From positions 34,725,326-34,789,325 of the forward strand of contig CM032669.1 of the NCBI GenBank assembly GCA_019095985.1: a stretch of 64,000 nt of DNA. Direction: 5' to 3'. The notes below the pieces were generated by a model. That model did not search any database. It was not told the origin of the DNA and saw only the letters and a program-made list of their open reading frames with translations. Below, piece by piece: positions 14,101 through 25,053 of the stretch (positions are counted from its first letter, which is position 1; each line of letters opens with the position of its first letter). The DNA comes from Streblospio benedicti. Its lineage: Eukaryota > Annelida > Polychaeta > Spionida > Spionidae. The translations under genes were made by a program, and so were the position numbers.

Positions 14101-16174
14101 GTTGGACATAAGGACTGATAAGGCAGTAGACATCAGGTCGATCAAGTTAAAAATCAGGTAGACAGGCTCAAAATCAGGTAGCCTGACGAGAGGACAAGAA
14201 AATAAATTCTATGTGTTTGTTAAAATAAGTATGATGATTTAAATGAATGAATACAACTTGTACATATATAAAAAAAAAAACAAGTCTGTACATAATGTAC
14301 CAGTCAAAATCAGGTAGACTGCAGGTCTACCTACTGGCAAAAACTGGTAGACCGGCCAGTTTTCAGGTAGACCATGGCTACAGGGCTACCTCTTATGTCC
14401 AACCCTGCATACACACTTGCATGAAGACTGTCATCTGCTATACATGTTGCTATGTTCATCAACAAAATCACATGTGCTGCATATCATTGTCAAATTAACA
14501 ATAGAGTAGACAAGATGTTTGCTGCATTTGGTGGGATCCGCCTTATGTTCAGGAGGCCCACAAATCAGAAGGCCCATAAGTCAGAATTTCTTATAATATA
14601 GCGTAGTATAGTTTAGTACAGTAGAGTACTATAGTATAGTAAATTCAACAATTTAGGCCCAAGGCCTTTTAACAATCACTACAAGTAAACATAAAAAAGA
14701 TGTAAGTTCACGGAACAAATATTCACTTTGAAATAAATAACATTTTTTTTTACGTATATAAACATTATACGAATAAAGGTATTAAGAAAACAATAAACAT
14801 TTGCCAGTAAAAATAGATGTAGAATACACAACTTTGTTATTCCCACTCCGATTTTGACAGTTAACAAAATTATATTACAAACTCACCAGGTTTTGTCTAT
14901 ATATTTGTTCCGCGAAGAGTGGGGTCACACACTAATACCCTGTAATCATACACTTGGGAGCAAGTGGAAGTGTTTATTTGAAGTTACTTCAGTGAGATAT
15001 AGTGGGTTCCTCAGGTGTGTCTAACTGGAGTTTATCAAATCATTTTGAGTTAATTAACGCCTCCTTCACCTATGCCAGACATATTTTGAAAACAATGAAC
15101 GCCTATGCTACAAAACCCGGAAATACGGTACAGCCCACAAATTAGAAATTCTCACTTATGGGCTTTCTGACTAGTGGGCCTTTTGACTTGTGACTAGTGG
15201 GTCTTCTGACTCGTGGTCCTTCTGAACAACCGGGTGGTCCTGCATTAGGTCGTGGGATGTGAAGTGTGGGTACCTCGGGAGGGGTAGGGGGATCTTCAAT
15301 ACATTTGGTTAGTATGGACGTGCCACTTTTATAGGTCACCTTTTCCATCCTCTTGATATATCATTGGGTCCTAATTTAGATATTTGATATATCATTGAGT
15401 CCATATTTTGAGAAATTAGTATATTATTGGGTTTTGATTTTAAGATAACACTATATTTTAGGAAATGGGGTATTTTCTCTACAGATAACTATATCGTAGG
15501 GCATTGACATCGAAATATTGCACATTCAATGCTTATGTATTTTCATATTTCATGACCCTGAGTATTATCTCATTAAAGAAGAAATATCATAGCTCAGGAG
15601 TATCTTGTACATTACAAATAGTCCGAGAAGTGCAAAAGCCCAGTCACAATGCAAACTGCTGTGCTGCAAGGAAACCATGAGTGCATTGTGTATTTCTGTA
15701 GTATGTTCTGGATGAACTTTGGGTTTAGTATATTTATGGGCATACTTTGAATGAATTTTACTATATTTTGGGGTATGCTTTTTGCAAATCTTACTATCGG
15801 TGCTGTTCCTGAAGTCAAAATGGCACGCCCGTACCTAATATATAGCCTGAGATCCCCCCAGCCCCCTCCCCGAGGGGGGTCGTCGTGACACGTGGACCCC
15901 ACGTGGGGGTAGTACTAATAGAGACTACTACTACTAGTATCCCAACCCACCAGTCATGTTTTGTTAATAATCGTCAAATGTTGTATGAGAACACGCCAGT
16001 ACAGAAAAGCCAACACACACACACAAGTATACTATTTATGTAGAGAAATAGTTAGATCTAACGTTCAAACCAGTGTACTTACAGAGGTGATGGTAATGGC
16101 CATGAGGTCTTCACGCTGATTTTGGTGATGACCTTTCCCTTGTGGAGAAGGGTGCCTGACCAGACGGTATCCAT
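2143..16174 (-). CDS. Unrecognised 143-aa protein, four coding exons
   Basis: Four minus-strand exons join in one frame: 16174-16083 (ATG at 16174), 9487-9378, 8924-8818 and 2265-2143 (TGA). They total 432 nt, exactly 144 codons. Each internal border has a good site: donors GTAAGT, GTAGGT and GTAAGT, and acceptors ending TATAG, TTACAG and TTTACAG. Intron phases are 2, 1 and 0, and all match. The protein opens MDTVWSGTLLHKGKV and runs through LELNQKMTQDNFIGKVLPRA, EEKTAIQVGIVEPEAEKD and a charged tail ending LQSRL. No signal peptide or membrane segment is visible. The WSGTL start faintly recalls SPOC domains, but I would not assign a function. Introns of about 6.6, 0.45 and 6.5 kb are full of transposons. 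Further exons in the last intron cannot be excluded, although the phases need none. Confidence 0.6.
2357..2481. repeat. Short direct repeat pair
   Basis: A 21-nt sequence beginning AAATATTTATGTATG occurs identically at 2357-2377 and 2461-2481, about 104 bp apart, in the last intron of the 143-aa gene. It may be a decayed local duplication. Confidence 0.5.
3601..3920 (+). repeat. Left subterminal repeat cluster of the 3.6-kb transposon
   Basis: Six imperfect copies of a unit near GTCCTGGTTCTGNTGTGATA, spaced irregularly. Clusters like this are often transposase-binding sites. The mirror cluster is at 5621-6104. Confidence 0.7.
4796..5337 (+). pseudogene. C2H2 zinc-finger protein of the transposon, frameshifted
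   Basis: An ATG at 4796 in good context (ACCAAATGG) opens an acidic leader, MEGVYEGAEGSFLNIDDD, that stops at 4934-4936. A second frame, open from about 4897 to 5337, carries the zinc fingers: a CX4C finger (KCLHFGC ... SRHRPYH), FRCNLCSREYYTRYEFKRH, a third starting ICDQCC, and YACNHCNKV, which keeps only its first His. The two pieces look like one gene offset by a single-base frame change near 4930, although splicing is possible. The last part overlaps the convergent minus-strand exon, so the true 3' end may lie before 5337. C2H2 fingers fit binding of the subterminal repeats. No catalytic DDE core is visible. Confidence 0.6.
5143..5511 (-). CDS. Transposon-encoded protein exon with C2H2-like finger
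   Basis: The exon begins after an ATTTTACAG acceptor just above 5511 and runs open to a stop at 5143-5145. It reads EQLGRCYYCHRRIGSAPSTI, then WHCINEHND, giving a C-X2-C-X12-H-X4-H finger. An ordered segment follows (CGTKRYRAVHFNVVPATLPC and later IVFDEVTMTIKVAND). I do not recognise the family. No upstream exon is identifiable between 5512 and the right inverted end, which is filled with subterminal repeats, so this copy may lack the 5' part of the gene. It converges with the zinc-finger frame on + and overlaps its tail. Which of the two frames is real between 5143 and 5337 cannot be settled here. Confidence 0.45.
   Translation of the reverse strand, partial: EQLGRCYYCHRRIGSAPSTIWHCINEHNDKELCILLPRALACGTKRYRAVHFNVVPATLPCDIKNIVFDEVTMTIKVANDKTVHMAGKISPVRHDFVAMIARIAYPFAVDLDMYFQTLLRSE
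5621..6104 (-). repeat. Right subterminal repeat cluster of the transposon
   Basis: About six copies of the same unit in inverted orientation (CAGAACCAGGACACTATCAC and variants), at 5620-5710 and 6060-6104. The arrangement mirrors the left cluster. Confidence 0.7.
6362..7337. mobile_element. 976-bp inverted-repeat element with TA target
   Basis: The ends are a perfect 33-bp inverted repeat starting CCGTATCCCCGTGCATTAAA, with TA on both sides (6360-6361 and 7338-7339). A second GCACATGTGCTTA-type motif lies just inside the left end at 6424-6440. A TA duplication fits Tc1/mariner-like or other TA-targeting families. No transposase frame is visible inside, so it is probably non-autonomous. It lies in the last intron of the 143-aa gene. 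Confidence 0.75.
9130..9312 (+). mobile_element. LINE 3' end with ATTGAAG tail
   Basis: The stretch ends GGCCCTTTCGGAAATAAAG and then repeats ATTGAAG units. A poly(A)-like signal followed by a short tandem tail is typical of CR1/Jockey-type LINE 3' ends. There is no coding remnant. Confidence 0.45.
10425..10660. repeat. Dispersed repeat, copy 1
   Basis: Shares diverged blocks in the same order with 32105-32340: an AATCAATATATC block, then TATCGTTTCGCT, then GGTTAACCG/CGGTTCGG and a CTCAATTTT end. Family unknown. Confidence 0.45.
10663..10800. repeat. 92-bp direct repeat
   Basis: A segment of about 38 bp beginning AAACTAACTTAAAAGAATAG occurs twice, 92 bp apart, next to the dispersed repeat at 10425-10660. 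Confidence 0.6.
10936..12052. mobile_element. hAT-like non-autonomous element
   Basis: The ends are inverted CAGGGCTCTACA. Both end regions are packed with CACTTGCCCGAA-type motifs in both orientations, as in the subterminal regions of hAT elements, whose ends often start CAGGG. The flanks (GAATAATT and AATATTAT) do not form a clean 8-bp duplication. No transposase domain was recognised in the 1.1-kb interior. It lies in intron 1 of the 143-aa gene. Confidence 0.6.
13309..13346. repeat. Perfect 38-bp palindrome
   Basis: A perfect inverted repeat with no loop, centred on GAGCTC; each arm starts AATCAGAAACCC. Confidence 0.85.
13640..13935 (-). CDS. Possible alternative or separate exon inside intron 1
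   Basis: A long minus-strand frame in a GC-richer patch ends at a GTCAGT donor (exon edge 13640) in phase 2. It reads FLRTPRRHPEISGSRRKP, then FMKQFSRKLREIETHSDY and FEIHYGGAAFEA. Phase 2 is the phase needed to splice into the second exon (9487-9378) of the surrounding 143-aa gene, so it could be an alternative first exon. The frame stays open upstream of 13935 with no convincing ATG other than the internal MKQF. It could also be the first exon of another gene, or chance. No domain recognised. Confidence 0.35.
14100..14404. mobile_element. 305-bp inverted-repeat element (MITE-like)
   Basis: The ends are inverted GGTTGGACATAAG at 14100-14112 and 14392-14404. The interior repeats CAGGTAGAC motifs in both orientations. 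No target duplication is evident. Confidence 0.65.
14547..15226. mobile_element. 0.7-kb inverted-repeat element
   Basis: The left arm (GTTCAGGAGGCCCACAAATC, then GGCCCATAAGTCAGAATTTC) is matched in inverse by 15147-15226, which carries extra TTCTGACTNGTGGG units. About 80 bp of diverged inverted repeat; interior AT-rich and non-coding. Confidence 0.55.
15271..15877. mobile_element. 0.6-kb inverted-repeat element
   Basis: The left end, TACCTCGGGAGGGGTAGGGG followed by GATCTTCA and, further in, GGACGTGCCAC, is matched in inverse by GGCACGCCCGTACC ... GATCCCCCCAGCCCCCTCCC at the right. Arms of about 60-70 bp with moderate divergence. It abuts the preceding element. Confidence 0.5.
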
Positions 16175-18599
16175 GCTGACGACAATATGCGTTCAGTGAA
16201 GTTTAACCAAACATAACGGAAGTAGAAATTATGTTTCAACCAGCATATCCCAAGTAGTTTTTTTTAGTCCAGTCGAGGTTTGCAGAGTAAAGCCAATCAT
16301 AGTTACTGGGGATTTCCCGATGTAGTATTCGCCGAGACGCGAGAGTACTCGACGGCTGGAAAAGCAGACAAGCAGTCGACTTCTGTGTTATTTCACATCG
16401 ATTTTCTATAAGCACAAATTATATTACGTTTACCTCGTGTCATGAAGGGCCAAGCGTAGTGTACAATAATAATAAGTTGACCTAGATTTTATGGTCTGTA
16501 TACGGTAATTATTTTAAAATAAATCCACATAGTGTCCATGCACGACATAGAAGTTTGAACTACAGGAACAAATTCCAGAGCCGGCTGTCTGTCAAGTTTG
16601 ATGAACTTTCGTTCCAATGTCGCAATGATAAGCGTCGATACGAGATATTATAGGTAACTTATAATATTCATTATCATGAACAGTAGCTGTCAAGACACAG
16701 CTACAAACTATTCATAATGTGAGCTCGTATAACGATATATACATGCTACGTATTAGTGTTTGGAGTTGACATTAACAGGAAATCATATACTATTTATAAG
16801 TGTTATTTTTTGTGTTTTTTGTGCACAACACAGTAGGTCTATATATGGAACACAAATACAACTTGCCAATGCCAATATCACATTTAATATATATAATTAT
16901 TCAGCAAAATAACGCACTACTAATATTAAGTTCGTCATGACAAATGAAACATTGATGGTCATTTGACTATATATGTGTAACGCAACTATATACCCATTTC
17001 TCAATTAAACACATCACAATTAAATCCAGTATCCGTCCTTATTATCATGCACAATAATGGCATATAGATCTAGTATTCCGATTGCTATACTTCCAAAGAA
17101 TATCGTACTTTGATCCTAATGCAACTTGATAAAAGCACATACAAGCTAAATATAATCGTGAAGTTTGAACATTGTGATATGCCAAGTTATTCATAACAAG
17201 TTTTCACCAGCAGTTGGCAATGCATTTTAGCGGTTTGAATATAGTAAGAATACTGTGACCTAATCTGGAAGAACGGTGAATACAAATCCTTTAAAGCACA
17301 GTAAATACATCCTTTACTTCCTTAACAAGTACTCTTTAAAGGTAGCGTGTAATGTATATTTTCCCCAACGCACACCTCAATGTTTACATTAGATCTCAAA
17401 CCTTGATCATTGGCCTTGCCTCGTTTGCATTGTATAAGTCGATAATGTTCTGCATATTGAGGCTGCCTAACTCGCAACTCAGTAAGTATGGTGTTGACAC
17501 GTCGTTAAAGCAGATTGTACAATGAAATAATGCTCAACATCTTGAGTTTCTACGTCTAACTGGCCACTATTTTTTATGAATAGAGAAAATGAGTTTCCAA
17601 TTACAGGATGTTGATTTCATATGAACTGGCGTAATGGATGTTTTATGATTGCATTCAAATGGATGGGTTTTAGAGATGTTTCCATTGATATTTATATTAT
17701 AAGGATTTGCTTGTTTTAAAGTTATTATACACATGTATATAAATTAACAATGTAAGACAGAAATTACTTGATTGTTGCGTCTCGTCAGCTCAGCTGCTGA
17801 AGCAAAGCATTGTGTTTCGTTCGTTTGTAACCAACTATGTATGTATGTCTCCGGACAAGCTAGAGATTTTACCAATGAACCGATTTCCTTCAAACTTTAC
17901 ACAACTATGAGGTATGAGGCGACACTGAAGTGATTCGATTTTGGGCACTCTGCCCAGTGCCCAATAAATTGTGCTTTCAACAAGACCATTTATGACATTT
18001 TTACTGATATTCAATCCACTTAAGCCAGCAAGAACAAATTAATTTTTCAACACAACAGCTAAAAAGTCTATTTGGTGTTGTTTGCTGCTATGTAGCATGA
18101 AGAAGCCAATATCGGATAAGACAATGGCTATTTATGGCTGCTAACGTACATGTAATTGTGTACTTTTCATCAAGATATCTTTGAATATGAATGAATATGA
18201 AAAATGCCATAATACTTTTATTTTAGTTCACTGTACTTACATACGTAGCTTTGAAACTATTATTGAAGAAATATACTACGACAAACCATAAGATATAGCA
18301 TTTAAAACTAAAATGCCTCTTGATTTAGTTTATCTTTCTACTTTGTGAAAGACTTTCTGATGCTCATTAACATACGAAATACGTGAGTTTATTACATCCT
18401 TAGATCAATACAATCCATCAGGCACTATTGGTAATAAACACTGCATAGCAAAGACAAAAAAGAAAAAGATCATAATTATATACATATGTTTGATATCGCA
18501 CATTCGGTTATATCATACCAACATGGGAAACAAACCAAAAATTAACATGGGGCATTGGAGATAGTAAATACGCCAGAGTTAGAAAGGGGAAGGGCACCG
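16175..18599. other. Non-coding, includes likely 5' flank of the 143-aa gene
   Basis: AT-rich. The first few hundred bases above the ATG at 16174 should contain the 5' UTR and promoter of the minus-strand gene; a somewhat GC-richer patch at 16300-16380 is a candidate. The rest shows no exon-like frame. Confidence 0.4.
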
Positions 18600-18830
18600 G
18601 GCCAATTTCCCATATATTATTTGGTAATATTGAGGCAAAGTTCAGCGAAGTCCTGTGCTATTTCACCCTCGGCTACCAATAGAAATTCAAATTTCTGGAG
18701 GTTATTTAGTGTCTTAAAGGGTGGGCATTTGGCCTGGATTTGCCTGAATATTCTCATTTTTGTATTTTCAAATTTGGGGCATTCAGTCACCGCTTGGAAC
18801 TCATCTCCTCGTACCATCATAAGATTATTA
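18600..18830 (-). mobile_element. LINE reverse-transcriptase C-terminal fragment
   Basis: The minus-strand frame 18820-18617 reads EFQAVTECPKFENTKMRIF, then LQKFEFLLVAEGEIAQDF and a stop. This is the layout of the Cys-rich end of CR1/Jockey-type LINE ORF2 (FLLECPxYxxLRxxLF followed by KFxFLL). Only about 70 codons survive. An overlapping plus-strand frame is its shadow. Confidence 0.6.
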
Positions 18831-19179
18831 TCGTGGCATTAACATATTAAACTACGCTGGGACGTTCATAGAAATGCATTATTGATCGCTCCGTTTTCTT
18901 GGAAACCAGCAGCCATTAACATTATTGTGAAAAAGCCAGACATTTTATTGATGGTCTGATTTCTTGGCATTTTAGTATATGCGTGTAGTGTTAGTATGTA
19001 TATTAGGTGTCTAACAAAATAGACTAATAAAAAAAGTCATGAGATCATTCAAATCACACTGTCATTAAAAAGAACCCGGATTAGGGATGGTATATTGCTA
19101 AAAGTACCCGTATGATGCATGGTATATCGGATTTTATACTCCATCTGTTTGAAGCTCTCAACCAATCAGAATACACCAT

Positions 19180-19470
19180 TTAGAGTTGTGTTACATTAGA
19201 GTGGTATAATGAAGAAATGTGTGTTATATGCAACACTCAGAGCAATATATTTCGCTGAATATTAATCACTGCTGTAAATTCATTCTGCTGTTTTCTCATC
19301 TAATTCAGAAAGTTCTTGATTGTAAAGTATATATCTAAATCGTTTCAGTATAATTCTTAATTGCCCTATGCATAAGTCAACGTTGTTCTAGCGACGCCGT
19401 GTTTTTTTGAATAGTTTTGATTTAGTTTCTGTGGGGATCACTTATTTCAGGGTTTACTCAATGAATCTCA
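19180..19470. repeat. Dispersed repeat, partial copy
   Basis: Shares AGTTCTTGATTGTAAAGTAT and the following TTAATTGCCC ... CGCCGTGTT blocks with 39890-40060. Part of the family whose longer copies lie at 39495-40600 and 56630-57625. Confidence 0.5.
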
Positions 19471-19939
19471 ACATCACAAAATGAAGCTACACATCTTTCT
19501 AATCACAATCATTAATACGTGGTTTTTAATTTAGAGAAGGGTTTGGTGTTTGACAAGGGGTTAAGGGATTATGTACATTTTGTCATGCTCCGCAAAAGTG
19601 GGACATTGTTCTCTTTTTTTACCCCCCACCCCCACCCCCCTACTCCACAAAAGTGTAAATATCCTATGTGGGACATAATCGAAGAACATCTACACAGTGT
19701 TTCGTGGCATTTATCTAAGTATTACCAGGAATAAATCTCATAAATTCCTGGTATTACTTATAGAGCTAAGTGCCATATAATAATATTTATTACATATGAA
19801 GAATTTGAGTCACAATATTAAAGTGTGATTTCTGATGTGTATCTTTTTATGTCACATTTGAATAGTTGAATAGCGGAATTCTGATATGTTGAGTTTTAAC
19901 ACACGTAAAAAACCCAAAAAACTTCGATCATCAAAAAAA

Positions 19940-20030
19940 AAAAAAGAAAAAAAAAGGGAATATCAGAAACTTGATCGAACCCCCGCACGTCTCCCCGAAG
20001 TGGAACGTTGCTCCACTTTGTCGAGGGTGA
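19940..20030 (-). repeat. tRNA-like short element with T-run
   Basis: Read on minus, a box-A-like TCGACAAAGTGG (20024-20013) and a box-B-like GGGGGTTCGATCAAG (19984-19970) sit at tRNA-like spacing, followed by long T runs that could end Pol III transcription. Probably a tRNA-derived SINE or tRNA pseudogene; the cloverleaf was not verified. Confidence 0.4.
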
Positions 20031-20724
20031 CAAAATAATAACCTAAAGGGGGATGTGAGAAAAATGCTAAAAAAAGAGAAAAATGTGGGAGCTAATGGAT
20101 CCGGAAGGAAATGATATGTGGCATAGATTGAAACTATAATCTATCGCAAGCCTGACAATAACGGTTTCATCAGTGACAGTTATAGTCGATCAATTTACAT
20201 GTATTAAATTATGATCATAGCACAAACATTAAGATTTTATGCAATCAATAGTAGTATGATGGAAAGGGCGTATCGCATATATTTGGCTTCTCAATGTACA
20301 TGTAATATTATTTACCTTGTAATTTGTGATACAAATTGAAAGTTACGTCGAAGCTAAATTGATTGTATGATTATATCAGTGTGTAGATTCATAAAACGTA
20401 AGTGATATGATCACCATTTATACTTTTCTATTAACACATATACATGTATAAAAGACACCACGAGCAACATTTGCGCAAGCGAGGATGCGGTTATATTGTT
20501 TCCAATAAAAGAATTGCTTATGTAATTGTTACACATGACATGGCAATATTTACCAACAAGAAAGGGGCTTATTGCTTGAACAACTCTCATGCGTAATAGT
20601 AGCCAACAAAACCAGGATGTTTGGCACGTCGGGACGGAGGTGGCTACCAGTTACTATGTCCGAGAGTGGACGGGGACGGGGGTCCGGGGGGTGGGGGGAG
20701 GGTGAAAGAATGAAACCATTTTCA

Positions 20725-21231
20725 CGGGGGTAGAGCGGTTGGGGTAAGATAGAGGCATAGTCTATCGATTCAAATGTTTTTTTTCCTGTTGATTATTTGA
20801 ATGTCTGCTATTAGAATTCATCATTTAATAGGTATGTGTCAATAACAGGTGTGTATAATTAGATTGCACATATTGAACACACTTCAAGTTCTTCAATGAG
20901 TTAATTCATAAAGCAGGTTTTAATTTTGTCATCATGTTGCGGGTAACTCACGACCTTTGTTGTTGTTTTGCATAACAATATTAAGTCGGGAGTTACCCGC
21001 AACATGATGACAAAATTAAAACCTGCTTTATGAATTCATTGGAGAGTTTGATGTGTGTTCAACATGTGCAATCTAATTATACATGCAGAGTGTTTATACA
21101 TACATGTACTTATCAAACCATGAATCTTAGTCCCACAAATTCAAATGATCAACAGAAAAACATGTGAATCGACGGACTATGCCTCCATCTTGTTGGGGAA
21201 ACTTCCGAGTTACTCCAACTGCTTTACCCCG
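20725..21231. mobile_element. Foldback element with about 220-bp arms
   Basis: Two long inverted arms (20725-20951 and 20990-21231) flank a loop of about 38 nt. The inner 70 bp, including GTCATCATGTTGCGGGTAAC, is nearly identical; the outer part has several indels but keeps GAGGCATAGTC and AATTAGATTGCACAT in mirror positions. No coding sequence. Confidence 0.75.
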
Positions 21232-21239
21232 GCAATTTT

Positions 21240-23274
21240 GCTATGATTTTCTGGCAACGATTAAATTTGCTTGTAAATAGTAGCCCCCCCCCCAAAAAAA
21301 AAAATAAAAAAATAAAAATAAGATAAAATAAAATAAAAATAAATAAAAAAAAGTACTACCAATCTTCCGGGCTACCCCTATAAGTGCAAACGACAATGTT
21401 TAGCAGCACCCCGCAAATGAAACTAATGTTATTCAGTAACACCCCCACCCATGTTTTTTTCAAAACCCTCCCCCACCATGGTCATAATAAAGGGTAGCCT
21501 CCTTAACCCGGACCCTTGATAAAAGTGTTCTGGTTTCCAATAGAAGGGCTACAAGCCCACGATGAAACAACAATGTGTAAAAAAATGGACCACTCTAAAT
21601 ATTCGCTAATAATGTATGGCGGTGTTGTTTTTCTATTGTCTGCTGTGGGTTGCTTTGTATACACCAACCCCAGATAGTGTACAAGACGTAGATTATTTTG
21701 GCCTACATTTGATATACAGGTTGATATTTAGAGATATTATATAAAAAAAACAGCCATGCAGGTTGATATTTAGATATTATACAGGTTGATATTTTGATAA
21801 TTAGTGGATAGGCCTAGCTTAATGCATGCATTGGGGATATGAAGGTCTGGCGCAATCTAATAGAATGATCGAAGGGCGTTAATAGCAGTTGTGCTAAGGT
21901 GATTTGCCGTAAGGCGCTGTTTGATACCAATGTGTCAGAATGGGTTTTGCCCAATAGAGGTCATTAACGTGATCGACACGACAGCATACGACGCCGTACG
22001 GCTCAATAGTGTCAATTGCGATCGAGAATTTCACTGTGGGTTTAACCCCGTAAAATGCATTGGAGCTAAATGCATTGGAGCGAAACTTTTGCACGCCGTA
22101 CAACGTCTGGCGGTAAGCAGGTGGATTCGACCATATCGCATTTCGACTATGCAGTCGAATACGCCAAATTCACATGCATTCGAATACGCCGTCATTGATT
22201 TTGAGCTTTGGTCGACATCATCAATCTGTGGTCGAATCCACTTATCACTTATGAGTGGGTAACAGGTGGATTCGACCATTTAGTTTTTGCAGTCGAATGC
22301 ACCCGTTAGTGATATTTAACCGGGTATCAGGTCAACTAGCATACAAATTTCTAAGTGAATTAGCAAACAGACGTGCATACCACCAAATCTTACAATTCAT
22401 AATTCAAATAATATTTTCATATAGCAACACCAAATGGGTATTTATTCAATTTTTATGTTTAGTATAATAGGCCCAAGTTTTTATTTCGGCAGCAATCTCT
22501 TGGTGTGCTAACCTTTGATTTTTGATACAATATACTTTTACAATTTACTTTTTAAATTCTAAAACAAATTCTTACTATTTCATTAACAAGTTTTTCTACA
22601 CGTCTACATGTTCACAATTTTCGTTTCCGTAGTTTACACTATTTCTAGAATGCTATACCCATATTTAATATAATCTATATTTACTAATAATAATGCATAA
22701 TTTGAGAATTGGTTCATTATAACTATATATACATAGTATAAAAGCAAAGATATATATTCGACTTATCACAGAAGGCTTACAATATTACACGAAGTTTTTC
22801 ATAACAATGAAGGCGTATTCAGTCATATTGTTTAACTTCAAAGAAACTAGATAAGATATTAACAAGCACTTCCTCTTGTTTCTAAATTGCTACTTATAGA
22901 CTTGAGAAATTAAAGCTACTGATAGTAAATGGTTCGTGTTTGGCGGGAGTACAGCTAAATTGTGTCCCACAGGAAATTGGAAACAACTAGACAGGTTATT
23001 GTCACCATATTTATGTTATGTTCATTCCCAATTAATGTGTATCTTTAAGTGTCTGTGAACACAGAATTTTCTTTTATGTAGAGCAGAAAGTTATCTTAGC
23101 CGATGTATCGAATGACTTGAAGAAATGTTGATAAATATAACATTGTTCTAACAACTAATGACTTGAAGAAACGTTAATAAATATGACATTGTTCTAATAA
23201 ATGAGAAATCATAGCATACCACATTAGGTGCAGGACAAGCATAGATAAATTCCGTTAGCTCTTGTCAGTCAGTA
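21240..23274. other. Non-coding, short repeats
   Basis: No exon-like frame. It holds an A-rich run near 21295-21350, three copies of ACAGGTTGATATTT-like sequence at 21719-21795, and GTGGATTCGACCA twice direct (about 22120 and 22265) and once inverted (about 22230). Confidence 0.45.
23112..23203. repeat. 46-bp tandem duplication
   Basis: Two adjacent units starting ATGACTTGAAGAAA, with a few differences, just upstream of the MULE gene. Confidence 0.65.
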
Positions 23275-25053
23275 ATGAGATCATCTGTGTTTGATGGCCT
23301 TGGACTTTCGCCGCAGCTGCCATCATCCTCTAGATCTACTCCAGACTCCCCACGATCGCCACCACCAACACCCAACCCTCCCTTAGACAATCATGGAGAG
23401 AGGTAGACAGTTGTTTTCTATATTCTTTCAATCGCAACCAGTATCGTGCTGACAGCAACTCAAACCTGCAGACAACAATATCTACTTTCACCTCATTAAC
23501 TATCACGATAATATTACATAATGTTACATACATATATGATATCATTTTAGATCTTCTTTGCTGGATGGCCTTGGAGGTTCGTCACCGCCTCGTTCGCGCA
23601 TGCCGCCGCCACAACCTGCAATGGATCCAGATCTGCTCGCAGCGCTACATGGCTCACCAGACCACAGTGATGTCAGATCTCCTCGCATCGGCTCACCAGA
23701 CCACAGTGATGTCAGATCTCCACTCATCGGCTCGCCAGACGTCGGGACCATGCATATATCGCATGATTCCATCCATTCAGTGGTCGACCTACAAGAAAGT
23801 AACATAGCAAAAAGTATTGCCGAAGCAGACACTGAGGTCAATGGTGATGACGACTTGCCGGACTATGTTCTTGTGCCTGCGTCGTCAAGTCACGGTAGTG
23901 ATTTGGTGATATGCAAGTTTGGATTCACTTAAGGGAAAGCAGGTAATATAACCTCCCAAGGTAAACAAAGATTTAGATGTGTAGTGAGAAATAAAAAAAT
24001 AACTTGCCCTGCATCTGTGACTTGCATTGGTGGAAATGCATTTGAAAAAGGGCCACAGCAACACAAATGTCAACTGAAAGAATGTGCCCTGAAAATTGCA
24101 GTAATTAAAGCATACCTGAGAAAAGAGGGCAAAAAGAGACCATTTTCATCTGCGGCTCAAATAGTGAAGGAGGCGCATGCAAAATTTGTTAAAACTGATG
24201 ATCCAGCCACAGACTTGTCAAAATTTGCTATTTTTGTCAGAAGCACGAATTTGATCAGGCAAGAAAAACGGCCCACGCAGCCAAAAAATTTGGATTTTAA
24301 TTGGGTGCCTGAGGCTTTACCCGATAATTTTCTACAAATAGACATCAATGTGGGACCTGCAAGGCACATAGTGTTTTATACAGACTTTACTGCAAACATA
24401 ATAAAACAGTCTAAAATGTGGTTTGTGGATGGCACTTTTAAGTGTGTCAGTCGTCCATTTACCCAGCTTTGGGCAGTTCATGCCTTTGTGAAGCAAAATG
24501 AGTGTTTAAAAAAAGTTCCGCTTGTGTATGTCCTGATGTCCAGGCGCACGAAGTATGATTATGTGAAAATTTTGGAAGCTTTAAAGGACCAACTGGGTGA
24601 TGAAATCAAATTGAAGATAGTCACAGCAGACTTTGAGAGAGCAACTTGGAGCGTGTTTCGTGCCGTTTTTGCAAATGTGACTGTAAGAGGATGCTAATTT
24701 CATTTCACTTAGTGTCTGTGGAGAAAAATAAACGAATTAGGGCTTAGTCCGACATACAGGCAAAACAAAAAAACTGCCAAATACCTGAAACAGTTCATGT
24801 GCCCCTGCCTGTTGCTACATGCAACAATAGCTGCAACGTTCCACATATTAAAAGATTGTTCATGCCAAACTCACCCCGTTGCGCTCCATTCATTTGTGCA
24901 GTATGTCGAAGAAACGTGGATTTTTGGAAATGGCACGACATTTTTACCAGAACAATGGTCTGTGTTTGGCTTATATATTCGCACAAATAACGGTTGTGAG
25001 GGGTGGCACAATGCGCTAAATAGATTATGTGACAAAAAAAAAGCGAAACATAA

